From Arthrobacter cheniae (lineage in GTDB: Bacteria; Actinomycetota; Actinomycetes; Actinomycetales; Micrococcaceae): a stretch of 64,000 nt of DNA. A program made the position numbers and the translations under genes. This document shows, in pieces, positions 1 to 10,380 of the stretch. The notes under the pieces are model-generated. The model had not been told where the DNA came from, ran no database searches, and saw nothing but the letters and a program-made list of their open reading frames with translations. The stretch's first letter is position 1. The number at the start of each line of letters is the position of its first letter. Location: positions 196,895-260,894 of the forward strand of contig NZ_QZVT01000005.1 in assembly GCF_003602275.1 (NCBI RefSeq), written 5' to 3'.

Positions 1-648
1 AAGCGCCGCAGGACGTCCGGCGTCGCCTGTAGTAACGCGCCCTGTGTCTTCCAGGAAACCAGACGTTCCTGTGGCCTTGCGGTGAAAATTCCGGGGGTCC
101 AGGCGCGTACCCCACACGGCCTCGTACACGGCCCGGAGCTGGGCAACAGTGAATTCTTTGTCACAGAAGACCGCCCCCAACGGCGAATATTCGAGCTTTG
201 ATTTCGCCCGTTCCACAGCGTCAGCGAGGATCCGCTCATGGTCGAAAGCGAGTCGCAATCCGCCATCCAAAACCTGGTGGACAGGATACCAAGCGGCATG
301 TTTGGCATCGCTCCCCGCGGACAAAACCGGGAAGTTGGGAGCGAGCAGCAGGTGGGCCACCGTCAGCACATCCCCACGCGGATCGCGCCCCTTCGGGCCG
401 TAGCTCCCCAGTTGCTCCAAATGCCCCGGGACGTGCTCGACGCCGGTTTCCTCCGCCAGTTCGCGGGCCGCCGCAGTGATCAGGTCTTCGCCGGGCAACA
501 CGAATCCGCCGGGCAGGGCGAGCCGGCCGCGGAACGGTTCGAGGAGCCGGGTGATGAGCAGGACATTCATGGCGTCATCGGCCACGGTCAGGGCGACGAC
601 GTCAACCGTCACCGGGAAGCGCGCGGGCACCGTGCGGGATTCAGGCAT
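1..648 (-). CDS. NrtR-family Nudix transcriptional regulator (3' end outside window)
   Basis: The minus-strand frame is open from the ATG at 648 to the window edge (216 codons, no stop). The N-terminal half is a Nudix domain with a full Nudix box (GX5EX7REUXEEXGU): G-F-V-L-P-G-E, then R-E-L-A-E-E-T-G-V. The C-terminal part carries the NrtR-type winged helix, including the motif FTVAQLRAVYEAVWG followed by RNFHRK. NrtR proteins sense ADP-ribose or related NAD metabolites and repress NAD-related genes. Here the Nudix box is intact, so hydrolase activity cannot be excluded. The gene diverges from the SPFH/NAD-kinase-like operon, and two palindromes fill the 104-bp gap, so it probably controls that operon and itself. 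The last residues lie beyond the window. Confidence 0.85.
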   Translation of the reverse strand, partial: MPESRTVPARFPVTVDVVALTVADDAMNVLLITRLLEPFRGRLALPGGFVLPGEDLITAAARELAEETGVEHVPGHLEQLGSYGPKGRDPRGDVLTVAHLLLAPNFPVLSAGSDAKHAAWYPVHQVLDGGLRLAFDHERILADAVERAKSKLEYSPLGAVFCDKEFTVAQLRAVYEAVWGTRLDPRNFHRKATGTSGFLEDTGRVTTGDAGRPAAL

Positions 649-665
649 GGACTCATCGTAGGCAT

Positions 666-686
666 TTATCGTCACCTTGACAATAA
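666..686. promoter_or_regulatory. palindromic operator 1 for the NrtR-like regulator
   Basis: Inverted repeat with arms TTATCGTCA and TGACAATAA separated by 3 bp; the arms differ from perfect symmetry at one base. It lies 17 bp upstream of the regulator's ATG. Assignment to the Nudix regulator is inferred from its position between the divergent genes. Confidence 0.6.
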
Positions 687-700
687 CTCGAACGGAAGCC

Positions 701-730
701 TATCGTCAGTTATCGTCAACCTGACGAGAA
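701..730. promoter_or_regulatory. operator 2 plus extra half-site
   Basis: A second inverted repeat (arms TTATCGTCA at 710-718 and TGACGAGAA at 722-730, 3-bp spacer) has the same sequence class as the first site. An additional direct half-site TATCGTCA lies at 701-708, ten bp before the matching half of the palindrome. The two palindrome centres are 44 bp apart, about four helical turns, which would suit cooperative binding. The site ends 22 bp before the SPFH start codon. Confidence 0.55.
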
Positions 731-752
731 CATCAAGGTTTAGGAGAATCCC

Positions 753-1805
753 ATGGCCAGCATCACACGCTACCCCTGGATCAGCCACTTCCTGGGCAGC
801 CCCACTGGGTACGTCGTCCACCTCCAAAAAGGCTCGGTCCGGCACCAGGGAGTCGGTCAGGCATTCTGGTACCGTCCCGCCAACTCAGTGCTCAGTGAGA
901 TTCCCGTCGATGACCAGGAACTGCCCACGCTCTTCCACGCCATTACCCGTGACCACCAGGACGTTAGCGTCCAGGCAAACGTGACCTACCGCTTCATCGA
1001 CCCCGTGGCTGTCTCCAGTCGGCTCGACTTCGGCCTCCAACTGGCCGGTGCGGGGCCTGCGGGCGGGAGGGAACAGGTGGCCACGATCATCGGCCAGCTC
1101 TGTCAAAGCCACGCAATCGACCAGATCGCCACCACCACGCTTGCTCAGGCCCTGGAGCGTGGCGTCAGTCAGCTCCGCGCCGTTCTCACCGAAGCTCTGC
1201 GCGCGGACACCCGGCTCCTGTCCACCGGCATCGAGATCCTCGGGGTGCAGGTCCTGGCCATCCGGCCAGAGTCCGACGTCGAGAGGGCACTCCAAACGCC
1301 GGTCCGGGAACAGCTCCAAGCGGAAGCGGACCGGGCCGTCTACGAACGCCGGGCCGTCGCCGTCGAACGCGAACGGACCATCTCCGAAAACGAAATGGCA
1401 AGTCAGATCGAACTGGCCACCCGGCGCGAACACCTGGTCGCCCAGGAAGGCGCCAACGCCCGGCGTGCGGCTGAGGAAAAAGCCGCAGCGGGATTCATTG
1501 AGGCCCAGGCATCGGCCGAACGCCAGGGCATCAACTCCTCCGCCGAAGCGAACCAGATCCGCCTGGTAGGCGAGGCAGCCGCGGCACGTGAGGCCGCCAC
1601 CATGGCGGTCTACCAGGGCATGGAACAGGCCACCCTGCTGGCTTTGGCCCTACGCGAGGCAGCCGGGTCACTGCCGGACATAGGAAACCTCACCATCACC
1701 CCGGACCTGCTGAGCGGGGCACTTGCCGGGCTGTTCCGGGAGCCCGCCGGCGGCACAGTTCCGGCCAGTGCAGCCCCTGCAACCGCCGGCAGCACCGGAA
1801 AGTAG
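753..1805 (+). CDS. SPFH/Band-7 domain protein
   Basis: The protein has 350 residues. Residues about 5-185 form an SPFH (stomatin/prohibitin/flotillin) domain, ending in a segment resembling the conserved LGVQVLAIRPE region. A charged Ala/Glu/Arg-rich helical stretch (about 190-270) is typical of SPFH coiled coils. The C-terminus is Ala/Gly/Pro-rich. I see no clear N-terminal membrane segment, so attachment would have to be peripheral or through oligomerisation. ATG at 753 is preceded by AGGAG. The gene is first in a two-gene operon with the NAD-kinase-like gene (8-bp gap), opposite the Nudix regulator. SPFH proteins usually build membrane-associated rings or scaffolds; the role here is unknown. 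Confidence 0.85.
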   Translation: MASITRYPWISHFLGSPTGYVVHLQKGSVRHQGVGQAFWYRPANSVLSEIPVDDQELPTLFHAITRDHQDVSVQANVTYRFIDPVAVSSRLDFGLQLAGAGPAGGREQVATIIGQLCQSHAIDQIATTTLAQALERGVSQLRAVLTEALRADTRLLSTGIEILGVQVLAIRPESDVERALQTPVREQLQAEADRAVYERRAVAVERERTISENEMASQIELATRREHLVAQEGANARRAAEEKAAAGFIEAQASAERQGINSSAEANQIRLVGEAAAAREAATMAVYQGMEQATLLALALREAAGSLPDIGNLTITPDLLSGALAGLFREPAGGTVPASAAPATAGSTGK

Positions 1806-1813
1806 TAACCGTC

Positions 1814-2710
1814 ATGGCAAAACCCCGTCTCGTCATCGTCCACCGGCGGACCGAACTTCAGGAACTCCTGGACCGGCACGCCACCCGCGGCCAGGCCGAA
1901 TTCTTCCTGCGCACGCGGGGCCGCGGCCTTCAAGACGTACAGGAACGCCACGACCGGATCACCGCCGCTCTGGGGATGGTCCGGGCGGCGGTTCCTGCCG
2001 AGTGGCGTCACGCCGAAGTGGAGCGCGCAGACCTCAGCCGCTTCCTGCTCACATCGGAAGACATTATCGCCGTGGTGGGCCAGGACGGGCTGGTGGCCAA
2101 TGCGGCGAAGTACCTCAACGGCCAGCCCGTCATCGGTATCGATCCGGAGCCGAGAGCGAACGCCGGGGTCCTGGTCCGGCACACGCCCGACGCGGCAGCA
2201 AAGCTCATCGAAGTTGCCGCCCTGGCCGGACCGGAGCGGCTGAACCGCGAGGAGCTCGCCATGGTGACGGCACGGCTTGACGACGGGCAGGAACTGTCGG
2301 GGCTCAACGAGATCTTCATCGGGCACGCCTCGCACCAGTCGGCCCGGTACCACCTCATGGAACCCGGTGGCCGAACCGAAAGCCACTCATCTTCGGGCCT
2401 AATCATCTCCACCGGCACAGGTGCCACGGGCTGGTGCGCTTCCATCGCCCTGGAACGCGGAGGACGCGCCTTGCCCGCACCCACCGACCGTCGACTCGCT
2501 TGGTTCGCCCGCGAGGCCTGGCCCTCCCCCATCACCGGAACCTCCCTGACCGAGGGCGTGCTGGAGGCAGGCAATATACTGCGCATCACTGTGGCATCCG
2601 ACCGGCTCGTGGTCTTTGGCGACGGCATGGAAGAAGACCGCCTCACTGCATCCTGGGGCCAGGAAATCAGGGTGCAGTTGGGGGAACGCCCGCTCCGGCT
2701 GGTCGTGTAG
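1814..2710 (+). CDS. NAD kinase-fold protein (divergent ATP-NAD kinase-like)
   Basis: The protein has 298 residues. Several NAD-kinase landmarks occur in the right order but altered: GQDG (89-92) where NAD kinases have GGDGT; LNEIFIGH (164-171) matching the substrate-binding NE motif; STGTGATGW (199-207) matching the STPTGSTAY loop; and FGDG (268-271) near the C-terminus. The protein therefore probably keeps the fold and may bind NAD or a related diphosphate, but the changed GGDGT motif makes ordinary NAD kinase activity uncertain. It lies 8 bp after the SPFH gene and is probably translationally coupled to it. With an NrtR-type regulator next door, an NAD(P)- or ADP-ribose-related function is the simplest inference. 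Confidence 0.7.
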   Translation: MAKPRLVIVHRRTELQELLDRHATRGQAEFFLRTRGRGLQDVQERHDRITAALGMVRAAVPAEWRHAEVERADLSRFLLTSEDIIAVVGQDGLVANAAKYLNGQPVIGIDPEPRANAGVLVRHTPDAAAKLIEVAALAGPERLNREELAMVTARLDDGQELSGLNEIFIGHASHQSARYHLMEPGGRTESHSSSGLIISTGTGATGWCASIALERGGRALPAPTDRRLAWFAREAWPSPITGTSLTEGVLEAGNILRITVASDRLVVFGDGMEEDRLTASWGQEIRVQLGERPLRLVV

Positions 2711-2747
2711 GAGGCCTGCTGGAAGCAACCCGGACGAGATGGCACTC

Positions 2748-2777
2748 TTGCCGTCCGCTCGCCAGGGCGGACGGCAA
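2748..2777. terminator. bidirectional terminator hairpin
   Basis: A perfect 11-bp inverted repeat (TTGCCGTCCGC and GCGGACGGCAA) around an 8-nt loop lies between two convergent genes, the NAD-kinase-like gene ending at 2710 and nrdF ending at 2804. The TT/AA ends give short U-runs in both directions. Confidence 0.65.
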
Positions 2778-2803
2778 ACAAGTAGCTTGTCCATCTACAG
2801 CAG

Positions 2804-6019
<3,216 letters not shown>

Positions 6020-6029
<10 letters not shown>

Positions 6030-6493
6030 AACTCTTCCAATCCTCTGGTTACTCGGTCTACGTCCTCGGACGTGCCCATGACTTCAAATCTGTACAGGAC
6101 GGGGACATTGCATTTGGCGGCGACGATGTCGGCGGCAAGGCAGTAGGTCTCACCGAAGTTGGTGTTACCCGCCCCGATGACCCCCCGAAGGAGGCTGCGG
6201 TTCTGCTGGTTGTTCAGGAACTTCACGACCTGCCGGGGCACCGCACCCTGACCGGTGATTCCTCCATATGTGGGAAGAACCAGGACGTAGGGCTGGGCTG
6301 CCCGCAGGGTGGGCTCCTTGGTGAGCAACGGCATGCGTGCGGCCCGGACGCCCAGCTTCTCGACGAAGCGGTGAGTGTTGTCGGAGACCGACGAGAAGTA
6401 GATCAGCGAGGCATCGGTGACAGGGCCTTCCGCTGACCCGGCGTCTGCCGGGTCAGCGGTGGTGGCTCGGTCTTCCACGGTGAGGGTGGTCAT
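6020..6493 (-). CDS. nrdI: flavodoxin-like NrdI
   Basis: The protein has 157 residues. NrdI is an FMN protein that supplies the oxidant for Mn2-tyrosyl cofactor assembly in NrdF. The flavodoxin phosphate-binding loop is seen as [16 protein letters not shown] (residues about 32-47), and the flavin-binding [10 protein letters not shown] segment is conserved. About 25 residues of low-complexity sequence (Thr, Ala, Asp-rich) precede the conserved core, a little longer than the usual N-terminus, so an internal start is possible. It lies 37 bp downstream of nrdH and overlaps nrdE by 10 bp. Confidence 0.95.
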
Positions 6494-6530
6494 CCTGATG
6501 CCTGGTCCGCGAATCCCCTGGCGGGGTCGG

Positions 6531-6776
6531 TCAGGCTACCGAGCTGATGGCGGAGCCTGCGATGGCGCTGATCTTGTCAGGACGGAATCCGGACCAGTGG
6601 TCGTTGTCCGTGATGACGACCGGAGCCTGCATGTAACCCATGGAGCGCACGCGCTCGAGAGCAGCGGGGTCCTGCGAGATGTCGACGCTCTGGTAGGCGA
6701 TGCCCTTCTTGTCCAGAGCGCGGTAGGTGGCATTGCACTGTACGCAAGCCGGCTTCGTATAAACCGTGACCGTCAT
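6531..6776 (-). CDS. nrdH: glutaredoxin-like NrdH redoxin
   Basis: The protein has 81 residues. It is a small thioredoxin-fold electron donor that re-reduces NrdE, itself reduced by thioredoxin reductase. The active site is C-V-Q-C at residues 11-14, with downstream WSGFRPDKI, the pattern characteristic of NrdH rather than classical glutaredoxin. It is the first gene of the nrdHIEF operon; an AAGGGGA Shine-Dalgarno precedes the ATG. The upstream region carries two NrdR-type boxes. Confidence 0.96.
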   Translation of the reverse strand: MTVTVYTKPACVQCNATYRALDKKGIAYQSVDISQDPAALERVRSMGYMQAPVVITDNDHWSGFRPDKISAIAGSAISSVA

Positions 6777-7187
6777 GTCCTAGTCCCCTTTTCGTTACTG
6801 CTGTCGTGCTGTGTCATGAGTGGAGCGCGGCCCCGGACAGGGGAAGAAATCCGGGGATTCCCGCGCCTCCGGGCCCATGCCCGTTCAGCGGTTGTTCTGT
6901 CCCTCGATACTACATCTAGTGCGACCCGCACGTGCAAACCCCTAGATGATGTATTACAAGTATGTCATTACGGGAGCGAGTAGTCCACACGATGCCCACA
7001 GATCAGGCCTCCTCAAAACCCCGGAAACCAGCCGATCTTGGAGCCGAAATGGGGGCCGGTCCACAGCCTGTGGAGTACTTGCACACAGGCTGGAAAACCT
7101 TCGTGTCGGACTCGGATGGGCGTGTCGCAACGGTCCGGTGTACAAGACTGGGCTGAGCAACCGGCCGACTGGAAGAGGTAAGTGCTG
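6777..7187. other. divergent promoter region of nrdHIEF and the LysR gene
   Basis: This 411-bp gap separates nrdH (minus) from the LysR-type gene (plus). I see no convincing gene in it. It contains the two NrdR-like boxes at 6909-6953 and a locally AT-richer patch near 6940-6970. The promoter of the LysR gene must also be here, but I cannot place its -35 and -10 with confidence. Confidence 0.5.
6909..6953 (-). promoter_or_regulatory. paired NrdR-type boxes upstream of nrdHIEF
   Basis: Box 1 reads ACTA-CATC-TAGT (6909-6920). Box 2, on the opposite strand, reads ACAT-CATC-TAGG (6941-6952). They share the CATC core, and their centres are 32 bp apart, three helical turns. That spacing is the known arrangement of NrdR boxes, where the ATP-cone repressor NrdR binds to control ribonucleotide reductase operons. 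The nrdR gene itself is not in the window. The assignment rests on pattern and position. Confidence 0.6.
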
Positions 7188-8141
7188 ATGGTCAACCCGA
7201 TCCACCTGCGGACACTGCTCGAGGTGATCCGTCACGGATCTTTCAGTGCAGCCGCCACCAGTCTGGGGTATACGGCGTCGGCGGTCTCGCAGCAGATGTC
7301 TGCTCTCGAACGCGACACCGGCGCCACGCTCTTCACCCGGTCCCCGCGCAGTGCCATTCCGACTGATGCCGCCATCGCGATGTCACGCCACGCGTCGAAG
7401 GTCCTGACGGACATCGACGCCCTCCTCGCCTCGACGGCCCGCGCCGACGCCGGACCGGCGCACGAATTGCGGCTCGGCATCTTCCCCAGCCTCGCGACCT
7501 TCGCGCTCCCCCGACTGCTGCGCATGCCGGAGTGGCAGCGACTGGGCGTCTCGCTGCGACTCTTCGTCGGAGAACCCGCACACACCATCCAGGGGCTGCG
7601 CACGGGCGGTGACCTGGACCTGGCCCTCGTCTACCAGGTCGGGCAGGCGGGACTCGCCTGGCCGTCGACGCTGAGCCGCCAGTGGATCGGGGACGACGAT
7701 TTCCGGGTCATCCTCCCAGCGAGCTGGGGCATCCGCAGCGGTGCCCGCGTGACGGCGGACCAGCTTGCCGACATGCCGTGGATCATGCACCACCCGGGGA
7801 CTGCGGACGCCACGGTCATCGAGCGCCTCTTCGCCAGCTGCAACCTGCACCCCCGCATCGCCGCCTACTGCGACGACTTCAACGCGACCCTCGAACTCAC
7901 GGCCGCGGGCCTGGGCGCCGCACTGGTGCCCGAACTCGCCATGATCAGCCGACCCGCGGGTATCGTGGCCCTCGACGTCCCGGAGATCCGGCTTGCACGC
8001 AGCATCTTCGCCCTCCGCACGGGAGACGCCGACGACGCACGCGTGCGCCTGTTCATGGATCAGCTCGCCGACATCCTCAGAACCCAGAGCATCGGGCCCA
8101 AGCACATCGAGCAGCCATACGCATCCACCTCCGGCCACTGA
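7188..8141 (+). CDS. LysR-family transcriptional regulator
   Basis: A helix-turn-helix of LysR type fills residues about 1-60 (RTLLEVIRHGSFSAAATSLG, then TASAVSQQMSALE), followed by the periplasmic-binding-like effector domain. The length of 317 residues is normal. I chose ATG 7188 because GGAAGAGG at 7171-7178 is 9 bp upstream; an in-frame GTG at 7182 sits too close to that site. It diverges from nrdHIEF and is followed 86 bp later by an SDR gene on the same strand. Which of these it controls cannot be decided from the sequence; most LysR proteins act on a divergent neighbour, but the long gap and the NrdR boxes argue for separate control of nrd. Confidence 0.9.
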   Translation: MVNPIHLRTLLEVIRHGSFSAAATSLGYTASAVSQQMSALERDTGATLFTRSPRSAIPTDAAIAMSRHASKVLTDIDALLASTARADAGPAHELRLGIFPSLATFALPRLLRMPEWQRLGVSLRLFVGEPAHTIQGLRTGGDLDLALVYQVGQAGLAWPSTLSRQWIGDDDFRVILPASWGIRSGARVTADQLADMPWIMHHPGTADATVIERLFASCNLHPRIAAYCDDFNATLELTAAGLGAALVPELAMISRPAGIVALDVPEIRLARSIFALRTGDADDARVRLFMDQLADILRTQSIGPKHIEQPYASTSGH

Positions 8142-8227
8142 TTTCCCGTTGCAGCGCATCCCACCGCCTCCGTACCTTCAGGACAGCGGCGGGTGCAGGC
8201 CCGCCCTGCACGAGTCGGAGGAAGCGC

Positions 8228-9271
8228 ATGCGGATCAAGAACAGTGTCGTCGTCATCACCGGAGCAGCGAGCGGCATCGGACGCGCCACAGCCCTCCGCT
8301 TCGCACGTCGTCACGTGAGCCTCGTTCTCGCGAGCAGGCGCCTGGAGGCACTCGAATCGCTCGTGGCCGAGTGCACGGCCCTCGGCTCGCGGGCGATCGC
8401 GGTGCCGACGGACACCTCGGAGCACGACGCCGTCCAGGAACTGGCGAGCCGGGCCGTCGAGGAGTTCGGCCGTATCGACGTATGGGTCAACAACGCTGCG
8501 GTCTCCTTCTTCTCCCCCTTCCTCGAGGTACCGCTGAGGGACTTCGAGCGCGTCATCGACGTGAACCTCATGGGCTACGTCTACGGTGCCCGTGCCGCCC
8601 TCGAGCGAATGCAGGATCAGGGCGCGGGCGTCCTGGTCAACGTGGCATCGATCGTCGGGGAGGTGCCCCAGCCCTACACCTCCGCCTATTCGGTCTCCAA
8701 AGCCGCCGTCCGCGCCCTCGGTGTCAGCCTCCGGTCCGAGCTGATGCTCGACCGGAAGAAACACATCCACGTCTGCACCGTGCTGCCTCCCACCATCGAC
8801 ACGCCCTTCTTCCACCACGCGGCGAACTACACGGGACGCCGGGCCGTAGCGATGCCCCCGGTCTACACTCCCGATCGCGTCGCCAAGGCGATCATGGGCG
8901 TCGTCGAAGCGCCGACCCGCGAGGTCGCCGTCGGGCGGATCGGCCGCTCCATGGTGCGGCAGCACCGGCTCATGCCGGGCCGCCTGGAGAAGGTGATGGC
9001 TCACCAGGTGGAGCACACGCACCTGTCCAGGAAAGAAGCGGCGGAGGACTCCAGCGGGAATCTGTACGGGCCCTCGCTCGACCCCGCGGACGCGCGTGTG
9101 ACCGGCGGGTGGAGCGGCAGGCGACGTACCGCCCAGCGCACCATCATGGGTACCGCGCTCCTCGGAGCCGGGGTCGGCGCCGTCGTCTTCGCCGAGCCCC
9201 TGAAGGCCGCTGCTCCGGTGCTCGCGAAACGGGCGGCTGCCCTGGGGCGTGCTGTCGTCGGGAATGCCTGA
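8228..9271 (+). CDS. short-chain dehydrogenase/reductase with C-terminal extension
   Basis: The protein has 347 residues. The classical SDR signature is complete: the Rossmann motif TGAASGIG near residues 11-18, NNAA (about 91-94), a catalytic Ser in the NVASIVGE region and YSVSK (Tyr-x3-Lys). The substrate is unknown. About 100 residues extend beyond the usual 250-residue SDR core, with a hydrophobic Ala/Gly/Val segment near the end (GTALLGAGVGAVVFAEPL) that could anchor the enzyme at the membrane. ATG 8228 is preceded by GGAGGAAG at 8217-8224. An upstream in-frame extension overlaps the LysR gene and is rejected. It may be co-transcribed with the LysR gene. Confidence 0.88.
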   Translation: MRIKNSVVVITGAASGIGRATALRFARRHVSLVLASRRLEALESLVAECTALGSRAIAVPTDTSEHDAVQELASRAVEEFGRIDVWVNNAAVSFFSPFLEVPLRDFERVIDVNLMGYVYGARAALERMQDQGAGVLVNVASIVGEVPQPYTSAYSVSKAAVRALGVSLRSELMLDRKKHIHVCTVLPPTIDTPFFHHAANYTGRRAVAMPPVYTPDRVAKAIMGVVEAPTREVAVGRIGRSMVRQHRLMPGRLEKVMAHQVEHTHLSRKEAAEDSSGNLYGPSLDPADARVTGGWSGRRRTAQRTIMGTALLGAGVGAVVFAEPLKAAAPVLAKRAAALGRAVVGNA

Positions 9272-9335
9272 TCCGCTGACCCACCCATCTCGTGGCGGCT
9301 GTCGCGGGTAGGTTGATCGAGTCCGATTCGTCGGG

Positions 9336-10238
9336 CTACAGGGAAGCGGCGAGGCCTGCTTCCGGCGGACGCTCGAGATCGAGCGCGTCGAGCACTTCGA
9401 GGGCCGCGGCGTGTTCGTTGAAGGTGTAGAGATGAATGCCGGGTGCGCCGTCGTCGAGTGCTGCCCTCGCCAGTGCCACGGTGGCCGAGACCCCGACCGT
9501 CCGGCGCTCCTCGTCGGTGCGTGCACCCTCGAGCCGAGCCCAGAGGTCCTGGTCGACGTCGATGCCCGCGAGCGCACCGGCCTTCTTCAACCGCCGCGTG
9601 CTGGTGAGGGGCATGATCCCCGGGATGATCGGGATGGTGACGCCTGCCCTGTCCGCGCGGTCCACGAGCCGCGCATAGTCGGACGGCTGGAAGAAGACCT
9701 GGGTGATCGCGAAATCGGCGCCCGCCTCCTCCTTGGCGAGGAGCACCTCGATGTCCTGCTCGAGGTTCGGCGAGTCGGGGTGCCGCGTGGCATAAGCGGC
9801 CACACCGACCGACACCTTGCCGGCTGCAAGCTGTGCAGTGCGTCGTGCCTCGACCTCACGGATCAGGCGGACGAGATCGTCGGCGTGCTCGACGTCGTCG
9901 GAGTGGGTGTCGACCCCGTCGGGTGCGTCACCCCGCAGCGCCAGGATGCCGCGTACCCCTCCGCCGATGAGGCGATCGATGATGTCGGTCAGTTCGGCGC
10001 GGCTGGAACCGACACAGGTCAGGTGCGCCAGCGGCTTCAGTGTCGTCTCGGTGAGCAGGCGGCGCAGGAGGTCGATTGCAGTCTCCCTGTTGCTGCCGGC
10101 CGCACCGTAGGTCACCGAGACGAAATCGGGACGTGTGTCCTCGAGCCGGCGAATGGTCGTCCAGAGTGAGTCATCGGCCTCGGCGTTCTTCGGCGGATAC
10201 AGCTCGTAGGACAGGGCGGGATAGGTGGGCGACGACAT
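9336..10238 (-). CDS. metF: methylenetetrahydrofolate reductase
   Basis: The protein has 300 residues, a normal length for bacterial MetF. It reduces 5,10-methylene-THF to 5-methyl-THF, the methyl donor for methionine synthesis, using FAD. Characteristic segments are SYELYPPKN at the N-terminus, SVTYGAAGS, AHLTCVGSSR, ILALRGD and FAITQVFFQ, then PGIMPLTS, all parts of the TIM-barrel FAD and folate sites. It stands alone, convergent with the SDR gene and 142 bp downstream of the DUF2183 gene. I found no recognisable SAM riboswitch in its short leader. Confidence 0.95.
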   Translation of the reverse strand: MSSPTYPALSYELYPPKNAEADDSLWTTIRRLEDTRPDFVSVTYGAAGSNRETAIDLLRRLLTETTLKPLAHLTCVGSSRAELTDIIDRLIGGGVRGILALRGDAPDGVDTHSDDVEHADDLVRLIREVEARRTAQLAAGKVSVGVAAYATRHPDSPNLEQDIEVLLAKEEAGADFAITQVFFQPSDYARLVDRADRAGVTIPIIPGIMPLTSTRRLKKAGALAGIDVDQDLWARLEGARTDEERRTVGVSATVALARAALDDGAPGIHLYTFNEHAAALEVLDALDLERPPEAGLAASL

Positions 10239-10380
10239 GCGGGTCCTCTTCGTACGTGCCGGCTACCGCGCGACGCCGCAGCTCTGGCAGGAAAGGTGCA
10301 GGAAGGCGGTCGGGGAACCGCCGGCAGTACTGCGTGCGAGTGCCGTTCTTCTCAGGAGGTGCGGAATGCCGAACGCCGGG

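Noticed and set aside
7682..9271. Long upstream extension of the SDR gene (529 codons)
   Set aside because: The extension overlaps the LysR gene in another frame, whereas ATG 8228 has a strong Shine-Dalgarno and starts at the conserved Rossmann motif.
10239..10380. Possible SAM riboswitch upstream of metF
   Set aside because: I could not find the conserved core or a convincing multi-helix fold, and the short gap suggests an ordinary leader.
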